A DNA stretch of 64,000 nucleotides from DAOUJI01 sp965197415 (GTDB lineage Bacteria > Chloroflexota > Dehalococcoidia > Lucifugimonadales > JAGWBF01). Each line of letters starts with the position of its first letter. Within the stretch, counting starts at the first letter, position 1. A program made the position numbers and the translations under genes. This document shows, one piece after another, positions 18,582 to 30,100 of this stretch. The notes under the pieces are model-generated. The model did no database searches, was not told the origin of the DNA, and worked only from the letters and a program-made list of their open reading frames with translations. The stretch covers positions 2,294,001 through 2,358,000 of the forward strand of contig OZ240207.1 of NCBI GenBank assembly GCA_965197415.1, read 5' to 3'.

Positions 18582-21500
18582 CTACTGGCCCGGCCCGGAA
18601 ACGGTGAACTCCAGTCTGTTGGACAGCTTTCTGCCGTCCGCGGTGCAGACGGCCCCGTCGGCGTCGCAGTCCGTGGTGACGGGCAGGACAACGGTCACAT
18701 CCCCGTTGAAGTCCGGTTCCACCGTGATCAGCCATCGGATGTTGCTGGGCTTGTCCAACCGCTGGGCCTTGAGAACTTCACCCCCCGACACAGTGAATGC
18801 CAAGTCTCTGAGAGTCTTGTAGCTCAGGGGGAACTCCTCGCTGAACCGGATCTCGAAGGTGAAGGCATCCGTCCCGTTGTGGCTCTCCGTGGTGGCTTCC
18901 AGGCTAACGGTCAGCGGCGTTTCTCCCTCGGTGGTTTCCTCCGGCTCGCCGTTCTCTTCTGATTCTGCGGTCTCATCGGTGTCGTTGAAGACCTCGGTGG
19001 CATTGAACCCTGCCGCCGCGTTGCCCGCCAAGTCCCTGGTCCGGGCGGTGGCAGCGTCCGAAGGCGGCGTGTAGCTGACGACCACGACGTCCTCGGACGT
19101 AGCCGCCGAAACTAGCGTCAACACCACCGTGTCGCCGTCCACCGAAACGCTCTCCACCGCCCGCTTGGATTCTTCATCTAGCCAGGTTGTGTCATCGCAC
19201 GTGCAGGCCACCCTCACATCGAAGGAATCCGTCGGCGGCGCAGACCCCTCGTCCAGGGCCTCGTCGTACAACACTTTCAGGGTCGCTCCGTCCACCCTGG
19301 GTCTTACCATTTCCGGCGCCTTGGTCTCCCGGGGGGTGCCGGTCTGCTCAACCGAGGGCGGGCTGTCGCCCACACCGTTGGTGGCCAGGACCCGCACGCT
19401 GTACTCCACCCCGTCGGTCAGTCCCGTGATGGTGTGGATGGTTCCGGACGCCGTTTCCTCTGATACGTCCGCCGGCGTGTCCCAGCTGTCTGCGCTCTCT
19501 TTCCACTGCACCTTGTAGCCGGTAATGTCGGAGCCACCGTCGCTGGCCGGGGCTTCCCAGTAAACGTCCAGCGCTTCGGGGTCGTGAGGGAAGACGTTTA
19601 GGTGCCCGGGGACGCCCGGTTTCGTTGCCGCAACCGTATCGGTGTCCGCGCTGGTCAGGGACTCCTGGTTGTCAGCATCGTCGGTGAATGTCACCCGTAC
19701 CTTGATGGTCTTGCCTACGTCGCTGACCGGCGGTGTGTAGGCCGAGTCCGTTGCATCCTCGATGTCCGTGTCGGTGGTTCCGTCGTTCCGAATCCACTGG
19801 TAGCTGTAGGACACGTTGTTCAGCCCGTCCTCGTCGGCAATGCCCGTGACGTCCGCCGTCAGGGTCTCGTCCACCTGGGCCGTCCCACTGATGGTGGGCG
19901 CCCCTGTCGCGGGGCTGTTCGGCTTGGCCGCAACCACCCCCGTCGCCGCGCTGGTCAGCGTCTCCTCGTGGTCTGCGTCGTCGGTGAAGGACACCTTCAC
20001 CTTGATGGTCTGCCCCTGCTCACTGGCAGTCAGGGTGTAGTTGGAGGCGTTGGCCCCGTCGATACTCGACCCTTCGGCAATCCACTGGTAGCTGTAGGAA
20101 ACGTTGTCCAGCCCGTCCTCGTCGGTGATGCCGTTGGTGAGGGCCGTCAGCGTCTCTCCCACCTGGGCCGTTCCATCAATGGTGGGCACTCCCGTGGCCG
20201 GAGAGTTGGGCTTGGCCGCAACCACCCCCGTCGCCGCGCTGGTCAGCGTCCCCTCGTGGTCAGCGTCGTCGGTGAAGGACACCCGCACCTTGATGGTCTT
20301 GCCTGCGTCCTCATCGGTCAGGGTGTAGGTCGAACCTGTCTGACCTCCTATGGCGGCGTCATTGGTTCCGTCGTTCCGAATCCACTGGTAGGTGTACGAA
20401 ACGCTGGTCAGCCCGTCCTCATCGGCAATTGCTGACGTGTCCACCGTCAGCGTCTCCCCCACCTGGGGAGTCCCGCCGATGGTGGGCGCTCCCGTGGCCT
20501 CGCGGTTGGGCGCTGCAACAACGGCCACAGTCGCCGCGCTGGTCAGGGTCTCGGCATTGCCCCGGTCGTCGGTGAAGGTCACTCGCACCTTGGTGGTCCT
20601 ACCGAAGTCGTCGTCGGTGAGCGTGTAGGCCACGTCCGTCGCGTCCACAATGTTCGTGTCGTTGTTCCCGTCGTTTCGGATCCACTGGTAGCTGTACGAC
20701 ACGTTGGTCAACCCGTCCGCGTCTTCAACACCGGTGGTGTCCGCAGTCAGCGTCTCGTCCACCTGCGCCGTGCCGCTGATGGTCGGCGCGCCCAGGGCCG
20801 GGGTATTCTGATCGGACTGCACGAGGTTCACCGACACCTCGTTCCCATCCGACCAGCCCAATCCCGGGTCATCCCACCGGAATCTGTAGGACGCACCGCC
20901 ATGATCCACCATGGCGTCCGCCGAGCCGAACTCCTCGTCCCCAACCGACAGCACGAAGCCTGTGGAGAACATCTCTTCGTTCAGGCCGAGCCGGAGCTCG
21001 CCGTCCTTGAGAAAAAGGAACCTGACATAGTGGGTCTTGCCGTCCCATTCGACCTCGGTGGCCGACAGGGACCCCAGGTGGGGATTGCCCCAGTACGAAT
21101 ACCCGGTGAACCCGTCCCTTGTCCCCACGGTCATCGTGGCGGACCAGGCGTTGCTAGCCTGCTGCACCACCCCCGTCGAGTCGCTGGTCAGATCCTCCTC
21201 GTTCCCCGCTTCGTCGGTGAATGTCACCCGTACCTTGATGGTCTTGCCAGAATCCTCGGCGACGAGCGTGTAGGATGACGAGCCGGTCCCGATGTTCGTC
21301 TCGCTCGTGCCGTCGAGGCGTAGCCACTGGTACCTGAAGGCGACGTTGGTCAGCCCGTCCGCGTCGGCGACGCTCGAAGCGTCCGCCGTCAGCGTCTCTC
21401 CGACTTGGACGGCGCCGCTAATGACGGGCGCTCCCGTCGCGGCACGGTTGGCGGCCACCCTGAGAATCCTGTCGACGCCGGGTTTGTTGGAGGTGGCGAT

Positions 21501-24500
21501 GTACAGCGCCCCGTCGGGGCCGAGAACCGGGGTCCGCAGCCGGCCCTGGCTGCCGTCGAGCTCCGGAACGACGATCTGACCCGCGAAATCGCCCTGTTCG
21601 GTAAACTCGAAGACCCGCAGCGACTTCGTCTTCAGCGTGGCCACCGCGAGTCGCCCTTCCCACTCCCCCCATTGGGGTCCATCCAGGAAAACGGCCCCGC
21701 TGGTTGCCAGGGTGGGGAATCCCGAGGACCATCTGGCCAGGCGGGCAGATGGGAACTTCGCCAGGTCGGTCATGGGGACGCCGGCCTCGTCGGAATAGTC
21801 GTAGAAGACCAACGTGCCGTCGTCCGGGATCGGGTCCCAGCCGTAGTTGCCCCCTGGCGCCAGCAGATTGATCTCGTCGTCGTGTTTCGGGCCGTGCTCC
21901 ACCAGCCACATCTGGTCCGTGCCCGGGCGCAGAGCCAGGCCCTGGGGGTTGCGGAAGCCGTAGGAGTACACCGGCGAGGAGGCGCCGAACGGATTGCCGA
22001 GCGCCCCGGCGCCCGTCCGCGGGTCTATGCGGAGGACCTTGCCGCCCAGGGACGTCAGGTCCTGCGCGCCCGTTACCACCCGCCCATCGCCGGTCGCGAT
22101 CCAGAGATATCCCTCCGGGCCGAACACCAGCCGGCCTCCCGAGTGCCAGGGGCCGGGCCCCATCGGAATGCCCTCCACCAGGGGATCGACGACGCGTGTG
22201 GCCTCGTCGTAGTCCGCGTCGATCGTCCAGGCAATCACCTGCATCTCGCGTCCGGTATGCCCTTGGAGCGTGTAGAACCGCCGGTTGGTCGAAAAATCCG
22301 GGTCCACGGCCAGCGCCTGCAGACCGGCGAACCCGTCGACGAGCAGATCTCCGAGATCCGCGTCGACCCGCTTGACGGCGCCGTCGGTCAGCCTCGAGTT
22401 CAGCACGCCGGCGCGCTGGGTGAACAGCATCGTCCCGTCGGGGGTGAAATCGATGCCCCAGGGGTGGGACAGGCCCGTGACTATTTCCGTCACCGTCAGT
22501 TCCGGACCCGCTTCGCGGGCGCCCACGACGGCGGACGAAACAGCCTGAGCGGACTTGCCTGGGCCGTGCCCGTCGGTGTACGACGCCTCGGCCTTGAGCA
22601 GCATCCCTTCGTCTTCTTCGGTTGGAACGTAGCTGTCTCCTTCGCCGTAGGCCTCGACGCCGGTCCAGACGGTTCCGTCGGAAGACCTGGCCCAGCTCCA
22701 CGAAACCGCGCCCGAAGACGCCGCGGGACCCGAACCGCCGCCCTCGAGGCCGTCGGGATCGGTCAGCGCGGCGCTGACCACCGTCCCGACCCTCGGTCTT
22801 GCCGGAAAGAGCGAAACGGTTCCGGGCTGGTCCTCCGCCTTGAAAGCCTCGACCGATGGCGTGGCCTCGCTGGTCAGCGTTTCATAATTGCCACGGTCGT
22901 CGACGAACGCCACCCGCACCTTGATCCGCTTGCCCAGATCCTCGGCAACGAGCGTGTAGGTGGGCAAGCCGGTCCCGATGTTCGTCTCGGTCGCGCCGTC
23001 GACCCGCATCCACTGGTACGAGTAGGCCGCCCGGGTCAGCCCGTCGTCGTCCGACACGTCGGAGGCCGCCGCGGCGAGCGTCCGCTTCACCTGCGGCGTG
23101 CCCGTGACCGTCGCCTCGCCGTCGGCCGGGTTGTTGATGAAGGAGCCGCGCACCTCGATCTTGTAGGAAAACGCGTCGGAGGCCCATCCCTGAGCGGCGG
23201 CCTGGGGAGAATATGTCACGCTTCCGTCCGCGATGGACCACCCCTCCGCGGTTCCTGTGTCTTCGGAGCCGCTCGCCGTTCCACTGACGGCGATGGCGCC
23301 GGAACCGGTGACGCGGACCCTTTCGACTACCACGAAGTAGGTCGTCTCTTTCTCGAGAACCGGACAGGTCGTCCCCGAGGCCGGAGCGGCGAAGGTGTTC
23401 ACGCTCCGCTCGGACAGGCTCGCCAGGGCGATCAGCGTGCAGAGAGCGTCGCCCGGGACGCCGCCGCCGTCCGCGTTGAGCGTCGCCTCAAGGTCGGTGG
23501 GAGCGGACGACGGGTCCGAAACGTCGCCGAACTCGATCCCTACGGACGCCAGCGCGTACCCGGCTTTGCTGGTCCCGGTGGTGAACGCCTGGGCCCTTTT
23601 GGCGCCGGTCGAGTCCAGGTCGTGGCCTGCTGCGCCGGGCTGCGTCGTGTTGCCGACCAGCGCGGCGGCGGTCTCCGCGTCTTCGACGAACGGCCGAACG
23701 ACGCCGCTGATGCCGTGATAGGTGTAGATCATGTCGTCGGCGGCGTCGACGACGTAGAAGGTCTCCCCGTTCGACCAGATGCCGTAGGCGTGGTCGTTGT
23801 CCTCGTGGAGCGAAAAGTCGTACCCCGCCTCGGTTCCGTCGGACAGTTTCACGCTCCGCACCACGGAGTCGTTCGAGCCGAACCTGACGCCCCACATCGT
23901 CCGCCCGTCGGTGAAGAGGCCGGTCAGCTGGCCCGAGCCGGGCATCGTCAGCTTCCGGGAGGTGTCCGGCCTCCCGTATTCGTCCCCCGGCGTCTCCGGG
24001 TCGTCGAACAGACGGAAGGCGTGCGCGTGCGACGTGGTGTTTGTGATCCACAGGTGACGGCCGTCCGTCGCCGTGCCGCGCACGATGAACACTCCCCCGG
24101 CGACGTTCAAGCCCCCGTAGACGAAGTCCCGATCTTCCGCCCGCGTGAAACTCGTCAGGTCGTAGCCGAAGACGTCCCGGCTGGCGCCGTCAAGGGACTC
24201 TTCGGCCACGTACAGGCGGGGGCCGTGACCGGTGACGTAATGGTCCTCCTGGCCGAGGCTCGGAACGTCCCAGCCGGGGTCCCGGGTCCCGTACTCGCTG
24301 GCCTCGGTGCCGGGGTCGTCCCACAGCTTGTAGGCGAATACCTTGGAAGCGGCATCGTCGCCCACCCACAGCGTCTCGCCGTCCGACCAGATGCTCTTCG
24401 GGTCCGAGTTGTCGGGATGCAGCGCAAAGTGTCCATCCTGGATCCATTCCCTTTGAACCAATGGTCTGCCGATCCACAAATGCATGTCACTGCCGCGGTC

Positions 24501-26654
24501 GGCGCGGATGCCCGACGCTGAACCTCCTGTAGGCACCAGAAAAGCAACAGAGTCGATTGCTACGGTAACGAGATGATGCTCCCGGTGCGCACGAACCTCC
24601 ACAACGTCCGAATATGAACTGCCTGATGCGATGGTGACGGTCTCGGCGGACAGATCTCCGTTGCGGGCCGACAGTTCGATCTTTAGATCGAACGGCGTCG
24701 CGCCTTCGGCCAATCGGACCATGGCCGTATCGTCTCCCCGACGCTCCAGCTCTGCGGTGAACGCGAAAGGTGCGCCCGGATTGTCGCCCGCGTCGAGGTC
24801 CGTCAGTCCCGAAAGACCTTCGAAGACGCCGACCGGCAGATCCTTGAGCTTGTTTCCCGAAAGGTCCAACTCAGCGAGACTCCCGAGGTCTGCGAACACG
24901 TCCTCCGGCAGGCTCTTCAGGTCGTTCCCCGCGAGCGAAAGTCTCTGCAGGTCGGCGAGACCGCCGAACACCCCTTCCGGCAGCTCGGAGATCTCGTTGA
25001 TCGACAGGTCCAGGCCGCGCAGCTCAAGATTGCGGTCGAACACCCCGTCCGGCAGCTCGTTTATCGAGTTGGCGGACAGGTCCAGAACTTCGAGCCTGGC
25101 GAGGCCGTCGAAAAGGCCGGCCGGCAGGTCCGAGAGCCCGTTGCCCGTGAGCGACAGCGAGACGAGTCCGCCCAGGTTTCGCAGCACGCCGTCCGACAAC
25201 CGCTCCAGGCGGTTCGCCGACAGGTCCAGAACGCTCAGATTCGCGGTTTGGCCGGCGAACGTCCCGTCAGGCAGTTCGTCAATGAAATTTCCCGACAGAT
25301 AGAGTTCCTCCACCGCGAGGAGGTCTTCGAAGAGTCCTTCCGGAACCGTCTCGAGGAAGTTTCTGTTCAGGTCCAGGGCGCGCAGCGCGTGCAGGTCCCG
25401 GAAATCCCCGGCCTGCAGGGCCGACAGTCCTCTCCCCTGAAGGTACAGCCCGGACATGACGCCGGGGCCGAAGCGCTGGGAGCCGGTCCAAGTCCTGAGC
25501 CTCGTTTCGGAAGCCTCCGAGCAGTCGCCGACGCCGGTCATCCCGGCGACGATGGCCGCCATCACCGCAGGCGTCCGGTCGCAGATGCCCGGGGCCCCGA
25601 CCCGACCCGTCGGCTCGCTGGTCAACGACTCTCTGTTGCCGGCGCCGTCGGTGAAGGACACCCTGACCTTGACGGTCCTGCCCCGGTCGCCGGGGACGAT
25701 GGTGTAGGTCGAATGGGTCGCGTCCGCGATGTCCGTGTCGGCGTTCCCGTCGTTCGAAACCCATTGAAATTCGAAGATGGCGGCGTCCAGCCCGTCCGCG
25801 TCGGCGATGGAGCGGGTGCCCGCCGTCAGAGTCTCGTCCACCCGGACCCTGCCGATGATCGTCGGCTCTCCCGTGGCAGGATTGTTCCAGTCGTAGGCGT
25901 AGAGCTTAGCGTCGTCGCGGGACGCGACCCACATCGTGGACCCGGCCGACCAGATGCCCTCGTAAGATTCATCGTCGGCGTCCAGCGCGAAGTCTTTGCC
26001 GGAGTCCCACGTCTGGTCCGACATCCGGTAGGCGTACAGCTTGGCGTCCCGCCAGTCCGAAACCCACATCGTGGATCCGTTCGACCACACGCCCATCGGA
26101 GAGTCGTGGCCGGGGGCCAGCGTGATGTCCTTCTCGAAGTCCCAGGCCCTGGTCGACAGGTCGTAGGCGAACACCGTGTCGTTGCCGGTGTCCGCCACCC
26201 ACATGGTGGTCCCGTCCGACCAGATGCCCTCGGGAAATTTGTTGCCGGCGGCGGACAACGTGTTGAAGTCCTTGCCCGAGTCCCGGCTCCGGTCGGACAT
26301 CCGGTAGGCGTACAGCTTGCCGTCGGTGAAGTCCGACGCCCACATCGTGGTCCCGTCCGACCAGATGCCCACCGGAGAGCCGTTGGCGGCGTCCAGAGTG
26401 AAATCCTTGCCCGAATCCCGGGTCCGGTCCGACATCCGGTAGGCGTACAGCTTGGCGTCCTCGAAGTCCGCGACCCACATGGTGGTGCCGTCCGACCAGA
26501 CTCCGGTCGGATAGCCGTTGGCGGCGTCCAGAGTGAAATCGCTGCCGGAGTCCCGGCTCTGGGCCTGGACATCCGGGGCGAGCACCAGGACGGCGAGGGC
26601 CGCCAGTCCGATGAGCAGCAGTGGGAGCGGCGCAAGACGCCGGGCGGTGGTCAT
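18582..26654 (-). CDS. Giant secreted protein with LRR block and PQQ-type sugar dehydrogenase module
   Basis: The product is 2690 aa; the ATG at 26654 follows GGGGGTGAGTC and starts a signal peptide (cleavage near 'VQAQ'). Order: about five propeller-like repeats with 'SDGTTMW' (30-245), Ig-like (250-345), LRRs (350-625), more propeller-like repeats ('SDGETLWVGDD', 735-1000), a jelly-roll 'AQAFTTG' domain (1000-1180), Ig-like (to 1370), then residues about 1385-1735 resembling soluble aldose sugar dehydrogenases: 'LSHPWGIDFTPDG', 'HSGGRLVFGPEGYLW', 'YGFRNPQGLAL', 'PGGNYGWDP'. That family oxidises sugars with PQQ outside the cytoplasm. Next are Ig-like repeats (1735-2350), FN3 (2350-2445), a SwmB/Big-like domain (to 2560) and a C-terminal domain ('RFSEEFPLSYKTL') shared with the protein at 27146-33082. 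Catalysis is inferred from family resemblance; no pqq genes are in the window. Confidence 0.85.
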   Translation of the reverse strand: MTTARRLAPLPLLLIGLAALAVLVLAPDVQAQSRDSGSDFTLDAANGYPTGVWSDGTTMWVADFEDAKLYAYRMSDRTRDSGKDFTLDAANGSPVGIWSDGTTMWASDFTDGKLYAYRMSDRSRDSGKDFNTLSAAGNKFPEGIWSDGTTMWVADTGNDTVFAYDLSTRAWDFEKDITLAPGHDSPMGVWSNGSTMWVSDWRDAKLYAYRMSDQTWDSGKDFALDADDESYEGIWSAGSTMWVASRDDAKLYAYDWNNPATGEPTIIGRVRVDETLTAGTRSIADADGLDAAIFEFQWVSNDGNADTDIADATHSTYTIVPGDRGRTVKVRVSFTDGAGNRESLTSEPTGRVGAPGICDRTPAVMAAIVAGMTGVGDCSEASETRLRTWTGSQRFGPGVMSGLYLQGRGLSALQAGDFRDLHALRALDLNRNFLETVPEGLFEDLLAVEELYLSGNFIDELPDGTFAGQTANLSVLDLSANRLERLSDGVLRNLGGLVSLSLTGNGLSDLPAGLFDGLARLEVLDLSANSINELPDGVFDRNLELRGLDLSINEISELPEGVFGGLADLQRLSLAGNDLKSLPEDVFADLGSLAELDLSGNKLKDLPVGVFEGLSGLTDLDAGDNPGAPFAFTAELERRGDDTAMVRLAEGATPFDLKIELSARNGDLSAETVTIASGSSYSDVVEVRAHREHHLVTVAIDSVAFLVPTGGSASGIRADRGSDMHLWIGRPLVQREWIQDGHFALHPDNSDPKSIWSDGETLWVGDDAASKVFAYKLWDDPGTEASEYGTRDPGWDVPSLGQEDHYVTGHGPRLYVAEESLDGASRDVFGYDLTSFTRAEDRDFVYGGLNVAGGVFIVRGTATDGRHLWITNTTSHAHAFRLFDDPETPGDEYGRPDTSRKLTMPGSGQLTGLFTDGRTMWGVRFGSNDSVVRSVKLSDGTEAGYDFSLHEDNDHAYGIWSNGETFYVVDAADDMIYTYHGISGVVRPFVEDAETAAALVGNTTQPGAAGHDLDSTGAKRAQAFTTGTSKAGYALASVGIEFGDVSDPSSAPTDLEATLNADGGGVPGDALCTLIALASLSERSVNTFAAPASGTTCPVLEKETTYFVVVERVRVTGSGAIAVSGTASGSEDTGTAEGWSIADGSVTYSPQAAAQGWASDAFSYKIEVRGSFINNPADGEATVTGTPQVKRTLAAAASDVSDDDGLTRAAYSYQWMRVDGATETNIGTGLPTYTLVAEDLGKRIKVRVAFVDDRGNYETLTSEATPSVEAFKAEDQPGTVSLFPARPRVGTVVSAALTDPDGLEGGGSGPAASSGAVSWSWARSSDGTVWTGVEAYGEGDSYVPTEEDEGMLLKAEASYTDGHGPGKSAQAVSSAVVGAREAGPELTVTEIVTGLSHPWGIDFTPDGTMLFTQRAGVLNSRLTDGAVKRVDADLGDLLVDGFAGLQALAVDPDFSTNRRFYTLQGHTGREMQVIAWTIDADYDEATRVVDPLVEGIPMGPGPWHSGGRLVFGPEGYLWIATGDGRVVTGAQDLTSLGGKVLRIDPRTGAGALGNPFGASSPVYSYGFRNPQGLALRPGTDQMWLVEHGPKHDDEINLLAPGGNYGWDPIPDDGTLVFYDYSDEAGVPMTDLAKFPSARLARWSSGFPTLATSGAVFLDGPQWGEWEGRLAVATLKTKSLRVFEFTEQGDFAGQIVVPELDGSQGRLRTPVLGPDGALYIATSNKPGVDRILRVAANRAATGAPVISGAVQVGETLTADASSVADADGLTNVAFRYQWLRLDGTSETNIGTGSSSYTLVAEDSGKTIKVRVTFTDEAGNEEDLTSDSTGVVQQASNAWSATMTVGTRDGFTGYSYWGNPHLGSLSATEVEWDGKTHYVRFLFLKDGELRLGLNEEMFSTGFVLSVGDEEFGSADAMVDHGGASYRFRWDDPGLGWSDGNEVSVNLVQSDQNTPALGAPTISGTAQVDETLTADTTGVEDADGLTNVSYSYQWIRNDGNNDTNIVDATDVAYTLTDDDFGRTTKVRVTFTDDRGNAETLTSAATVAVVAAPNREATGAPTIGGTPQVGETLTVDTSAIADEDGLTSVSYTYQWIRNDGTNDAAIGGQTGSTYTLTDEDAGKTIKVRVSFTDDADHEGTLTSAATGVVAAKPNSPATGVPTIDGTAQVGETLTALTNGITDEDGLDNVSYSYQWIAEGSSIDGANASNYTLTASEQGQTIKVKVSFTDDADHEETLTSAATGVVAAKPNSPATGAPTISGTAQVDETLTADVTGIADEDGLNNVSYSYQWIRNDGTTDTDIEDATDSAYTPPVSDVGKTIKVRVTFTDDADNQESLTSADTDTVAATKPGVPGHLNVFPHDPEALDVYWEAPASDGGSDITGYKVQWKESADSWDTPADVSEETASGTIHTITGLTDGVEYSVRVLATNGVGDSPPSVEQTGTPRETKAPEMVRPRVDGATLKVLYDEALDEGSAPPTDSFDVRVACTCDDTTWLDEESKRAVESVSVDGDTVVLTLVSAATSEDVVVVSYTPPSDAATARTRDLAGNAAAGFNATEVFNDTDETAESEENGEPEETTEGETPLTVSLEATTESHNGTDAFTFEIRFSEEFPLSYKTLRDLAFTVSGGEVLKAQRLDKPSNIRWLITVEPDFNGDVTVVLPVTTDCDADGAVCTADGRKLSNRLEFTVSGPGQ

Positions 26655-26686
26655 GACTCACCCCCGGCTAGCCAAGACTGAAAGTC

Positions 26687-27102
26687 GGGGGTCAACGTCA
26701 GTGTGAGGCCGCCATGAACGTCGGCCCCCAGCGCGAGCCGTCGTTCCGTCCGCCGTCTCAGGTGCATGGACCGGTCTGTCGAGTGCCATGTGAATGCTTT
26801 TCCCTCGCACAGGCAGCATCAGCAGACCTGCGAGAGACCTGCGAGTTTCTCCGCAGTCCGCACATAGGTTGGCAGCCTGTCATCGTTCTTACACATTTAC
26901 CCATGAAAACACTAGAGGCTCTTCATCGTTTTGGTAAGTGCCAAATCACACTATTGGCGTAACAAATTCGTTTGCTCTGAGGGAGGGTGTTTCTGCAGCT
27001 TTTCGCTCTTGTCGGCATAAACGAAAGTCAGGCACACGCTACCGGGACGTATCCGGACCGGTAGAGGCTGCTGCCCTCTCCCCCGGCCATCCGCATATGC
27101 GG
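26687..27102 (-). promoter_or_regulatory. Surface-gene leader element, copy 3
   Basis: Full-length copy upstream of the dehydrogenase-containing gene. G5 at 26687-26691 sits where copy 1 has G15. The gene-proximal block 'GTCGTTCCGTCCGCCGTCTC' is near 26742, the core is 26898-27029 with hairpin GATTTGG-CACTTA-CCAAAAC, and the palindrome CCGCATATGCGG is at 27091-27102. The palindrome is followed on the plus strand by GTTTTTCTTG, so it could also end antisense transcripts. Confidence 0.6.
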
Positions 27103-27145
27103 GTTTTTCTTGTTGCCAGTAAGACCGAGCGATTGACTTCCCGCT

Positions 27146-30100
27146 CTATCCGCTCGAACCACTGACGGTGAACACCAGACTATTGGACAGCTTTCTGCCG
27201 TCCTCCGTGCAGATGGCTCCCTGAGCCTCGCAGTCCGTCGTGGCGGGCAGAACGATGGTCACATCCTCGTTGGAGTCTGGCCTCACCATTATTCGCCACT
27301 TGATGTTGCTTGGCTTATTCATGCGTTGCGCCTTTAGTATCGACCCGCCGGTCACAGTAAAGGCATGGAGCTTTAGGGTCTTGTAGCTGAGGGGAATCTC
27401 CTCGCTGAACCGGATGTCGAATGTGAAGACATTCGAGGAGCCGTGGTGGCTGGCCACGGGGAACACCAGGCCAACGGTCAGCGGCGGCCCCACCACCGTC
27501 GCCGTCGCATCGCTGGTCAGCGTCTCATCGTTGTCGGCATCGTCGCGGAAGGAGACCCGGACTTGGATTGTCTGCCCCTGCTCGCTGGAGGTGAGCGTGT
27601 ATGTTGAGCCGGTGGCCCCGTCGATGTCCGACCCTTCTGCAATCCACTGGTAGCTGTAGGAAACGTTGGCCAGCCCGTCGGAGTCGGCAATTGCTGACGT
27701 GTCCGCCGTCAGCGTCTGCCCCACCTGGGGCGTCCCGCTGATGGTGGGCAGTCCGGTGGCTGGAGTGTTACCGCCTTTCACACCCTCCAGGACGATTGAC
27801 TCGCCCACGCCGGTCTGGATGCCGTTGTGGTCTCCACCCTGGAACGCTGCCGATACCACGCTGACCGTGACCGGCTCATCACCGTTCTGGGCCACCCTGA
27901 TTGTTTCGCTTGCAATGTCACCGGCCTCGATGGTGACATTCGTGCTGGATAGGGTGCCACCCTGCGCCGACAGGACCGCCTCCATGCGGAACGGCGCTCC
28001 CTGCGAGACCCTGACCGCCACCGCGCCTTCGCCCCGCTGTTCCAATTCTGCCGTAAAGGTGAACAGGGAGCCGGGATTGTCTCTGAGCCACATGGCTTCT
28101 AGGCCGGACAGACCCTCAAACGCACTACCGGGAAGCTGGCTCAGGTCGTTGTCGTGCATGTACAGATTCGTGAGGTTGGAAAGGTCGTCGAACAGACTGG
28201 GTGGAAGTTCGGTCAGGTCGTTGTGGGACAACACCAGGGTTTGCAGCTTGGCGAGACCGTCGAACACGTCGGCGGACAATTCGCTCAGGTCGTTGCTGAA
28301 CAACCGCAGCTGTAGGAGGCTGTCGAGACCGTCGAACACATCGGCGGGCAGCGAGGTAAGGTCGTTTACGGCCAGGTCCAGAATTGCCAGGTTGGAGAGG
28401 TCGTCGAACACTCCAGGGGGCAACCCGTTCAGGCCGTTGTCGGACAGGTACAGGCCTTTCACGCCGGAGAGGCCCAGGAAGTCCCCGGCCCGCAGAGTAC
28501 CGACACCGGAATCGGCCAGACTAATATCGCCCGTGATGCCGCTCAGATTTGAGTTGGTCACTGACGCACAGTCGCTGATGTTGGGCAGCTTGCCCAGAAT
28601 CCCGTCCTGCACCTGCTGAGTGCGGTCACAGATGCCGCCTGAGAGCGCTGGCGGAGGCTTGGCCGCAACCACCCCCGTCGCCGCGCTGGTCAGCGTTTCC
28701 TCGTTGTCGTCGTCGTCGGTGAAGCTCACCTTCACCGTGATGGCCTTGCCCTCGTCGCTATCGGTGAGGGTGTAGGTGGAGTTGGTAGCGCCCGCGATCT
28801 CCACGTTGGCGGCGAGCCACTGGTAGCTGAACACTGCGTTGTCCAGCCCGTCGGCGTCCGTAATGCCCGACAGGTCCGCCGTCAGCGTCTCTCCCACCTG
28901 GGCCGTCCCGGTGATGGTGGGTTGGCCCGTAGCAGGATTGTTGGCTGCCGCCGTGACCGCCCCCGTCGCCGCACTGGTCAGCGTCTCCTCGTTGTCGGCG
29001 TCGTCGGTGAAGGACACCTTCACCTTGATGGCCTTGCCTTTGTCGCTATCGGCCAGGGTATAGGTGGAGTTGGTCGCGCCCTCGATCTCCACGTTGGCGG
29101 CGAGCCACCGGTAGCTGTAGGAAACGTTGTCCAGCCCGTCGGCGTCGGTGACGCCCGAGGTATCCGCCGTCAGCACCTCTCCCACCTGGGCCGTCCCGGT
29201 TATCGTGGGCGCGCCCGTGGCAGGGCTGTTGAGGGCGCCCACCGCACTCGTCCAATCACGTACGATGCGCGCCGTAAGGGTCTGACCGTCCTCCCAATCG
29301 ACGTCGACGTCTTCCCAGGTAAAGGTGGCATCCCCTCCCTGTAATGCCAGCGCGATATCGCCAACTAGCAGCGTCAGGTCGCTGATACTGGGAACGTTAT
29401 CCGTAAAAGCCAAGCGAAGCTTGCGCTCCGGAGAGTAGTACCACAGCCACTTTGCCTGAAGGCCAGCGTTGCCCCCGGAGTTCGAAAAGAGATCGGCGCT
29501 GGCGGCGCCGATGGCGCCGGTGCCGTAATCCACCACCAACATATCCGCCCACCACTCGTCCGCCGTCGGCACCGTCGCCGTCGCATCGCTGGTCAGGGTC
29601 TCGCTGTTGTTGGCGTCGTCGGTGAAGGATACCTTGGCCTTGATGGTCTTGCCCTGGTCGGCGGTCACAAGGGTGTAGGTCGCGGCCGTCGCGTTCTCAA
29701 TGTCCGTGTCGGTGGTCCCATCGTTGGCAATCCACTGATAAGTGTACGAAACGTTGGTCAGGCCGTCGGCGTCGGTGATGCCGGAAACGTCCGCCGTCAG
29801 GGTCTCGCCCACCTGGGCTGTCCCACTGATGGTCGGCGCTCCCGTGGCCGGGGTGTTACGCCGGGTGACGGGAGGGGTCGCATCGCTGGTCAGGGTCTCG
29901 CTGTTGTTGGCGTCGTCGGTGAAGGATACCTTGACCTTGATGGTCTTGCCCTCGTCGGCTGTCACGAGGATGTAGGTCGCGGCCGTCGCGTTCTCAATGT
30001 CCGTGTCGGTGTTCCCATCGTTGGCAATCCACTGATAAGTGTACGAAACGTTGGTCAGGCCGTCCCCGTCGGTGATGCCGGAAACGTCCGCCGTGAGGGT

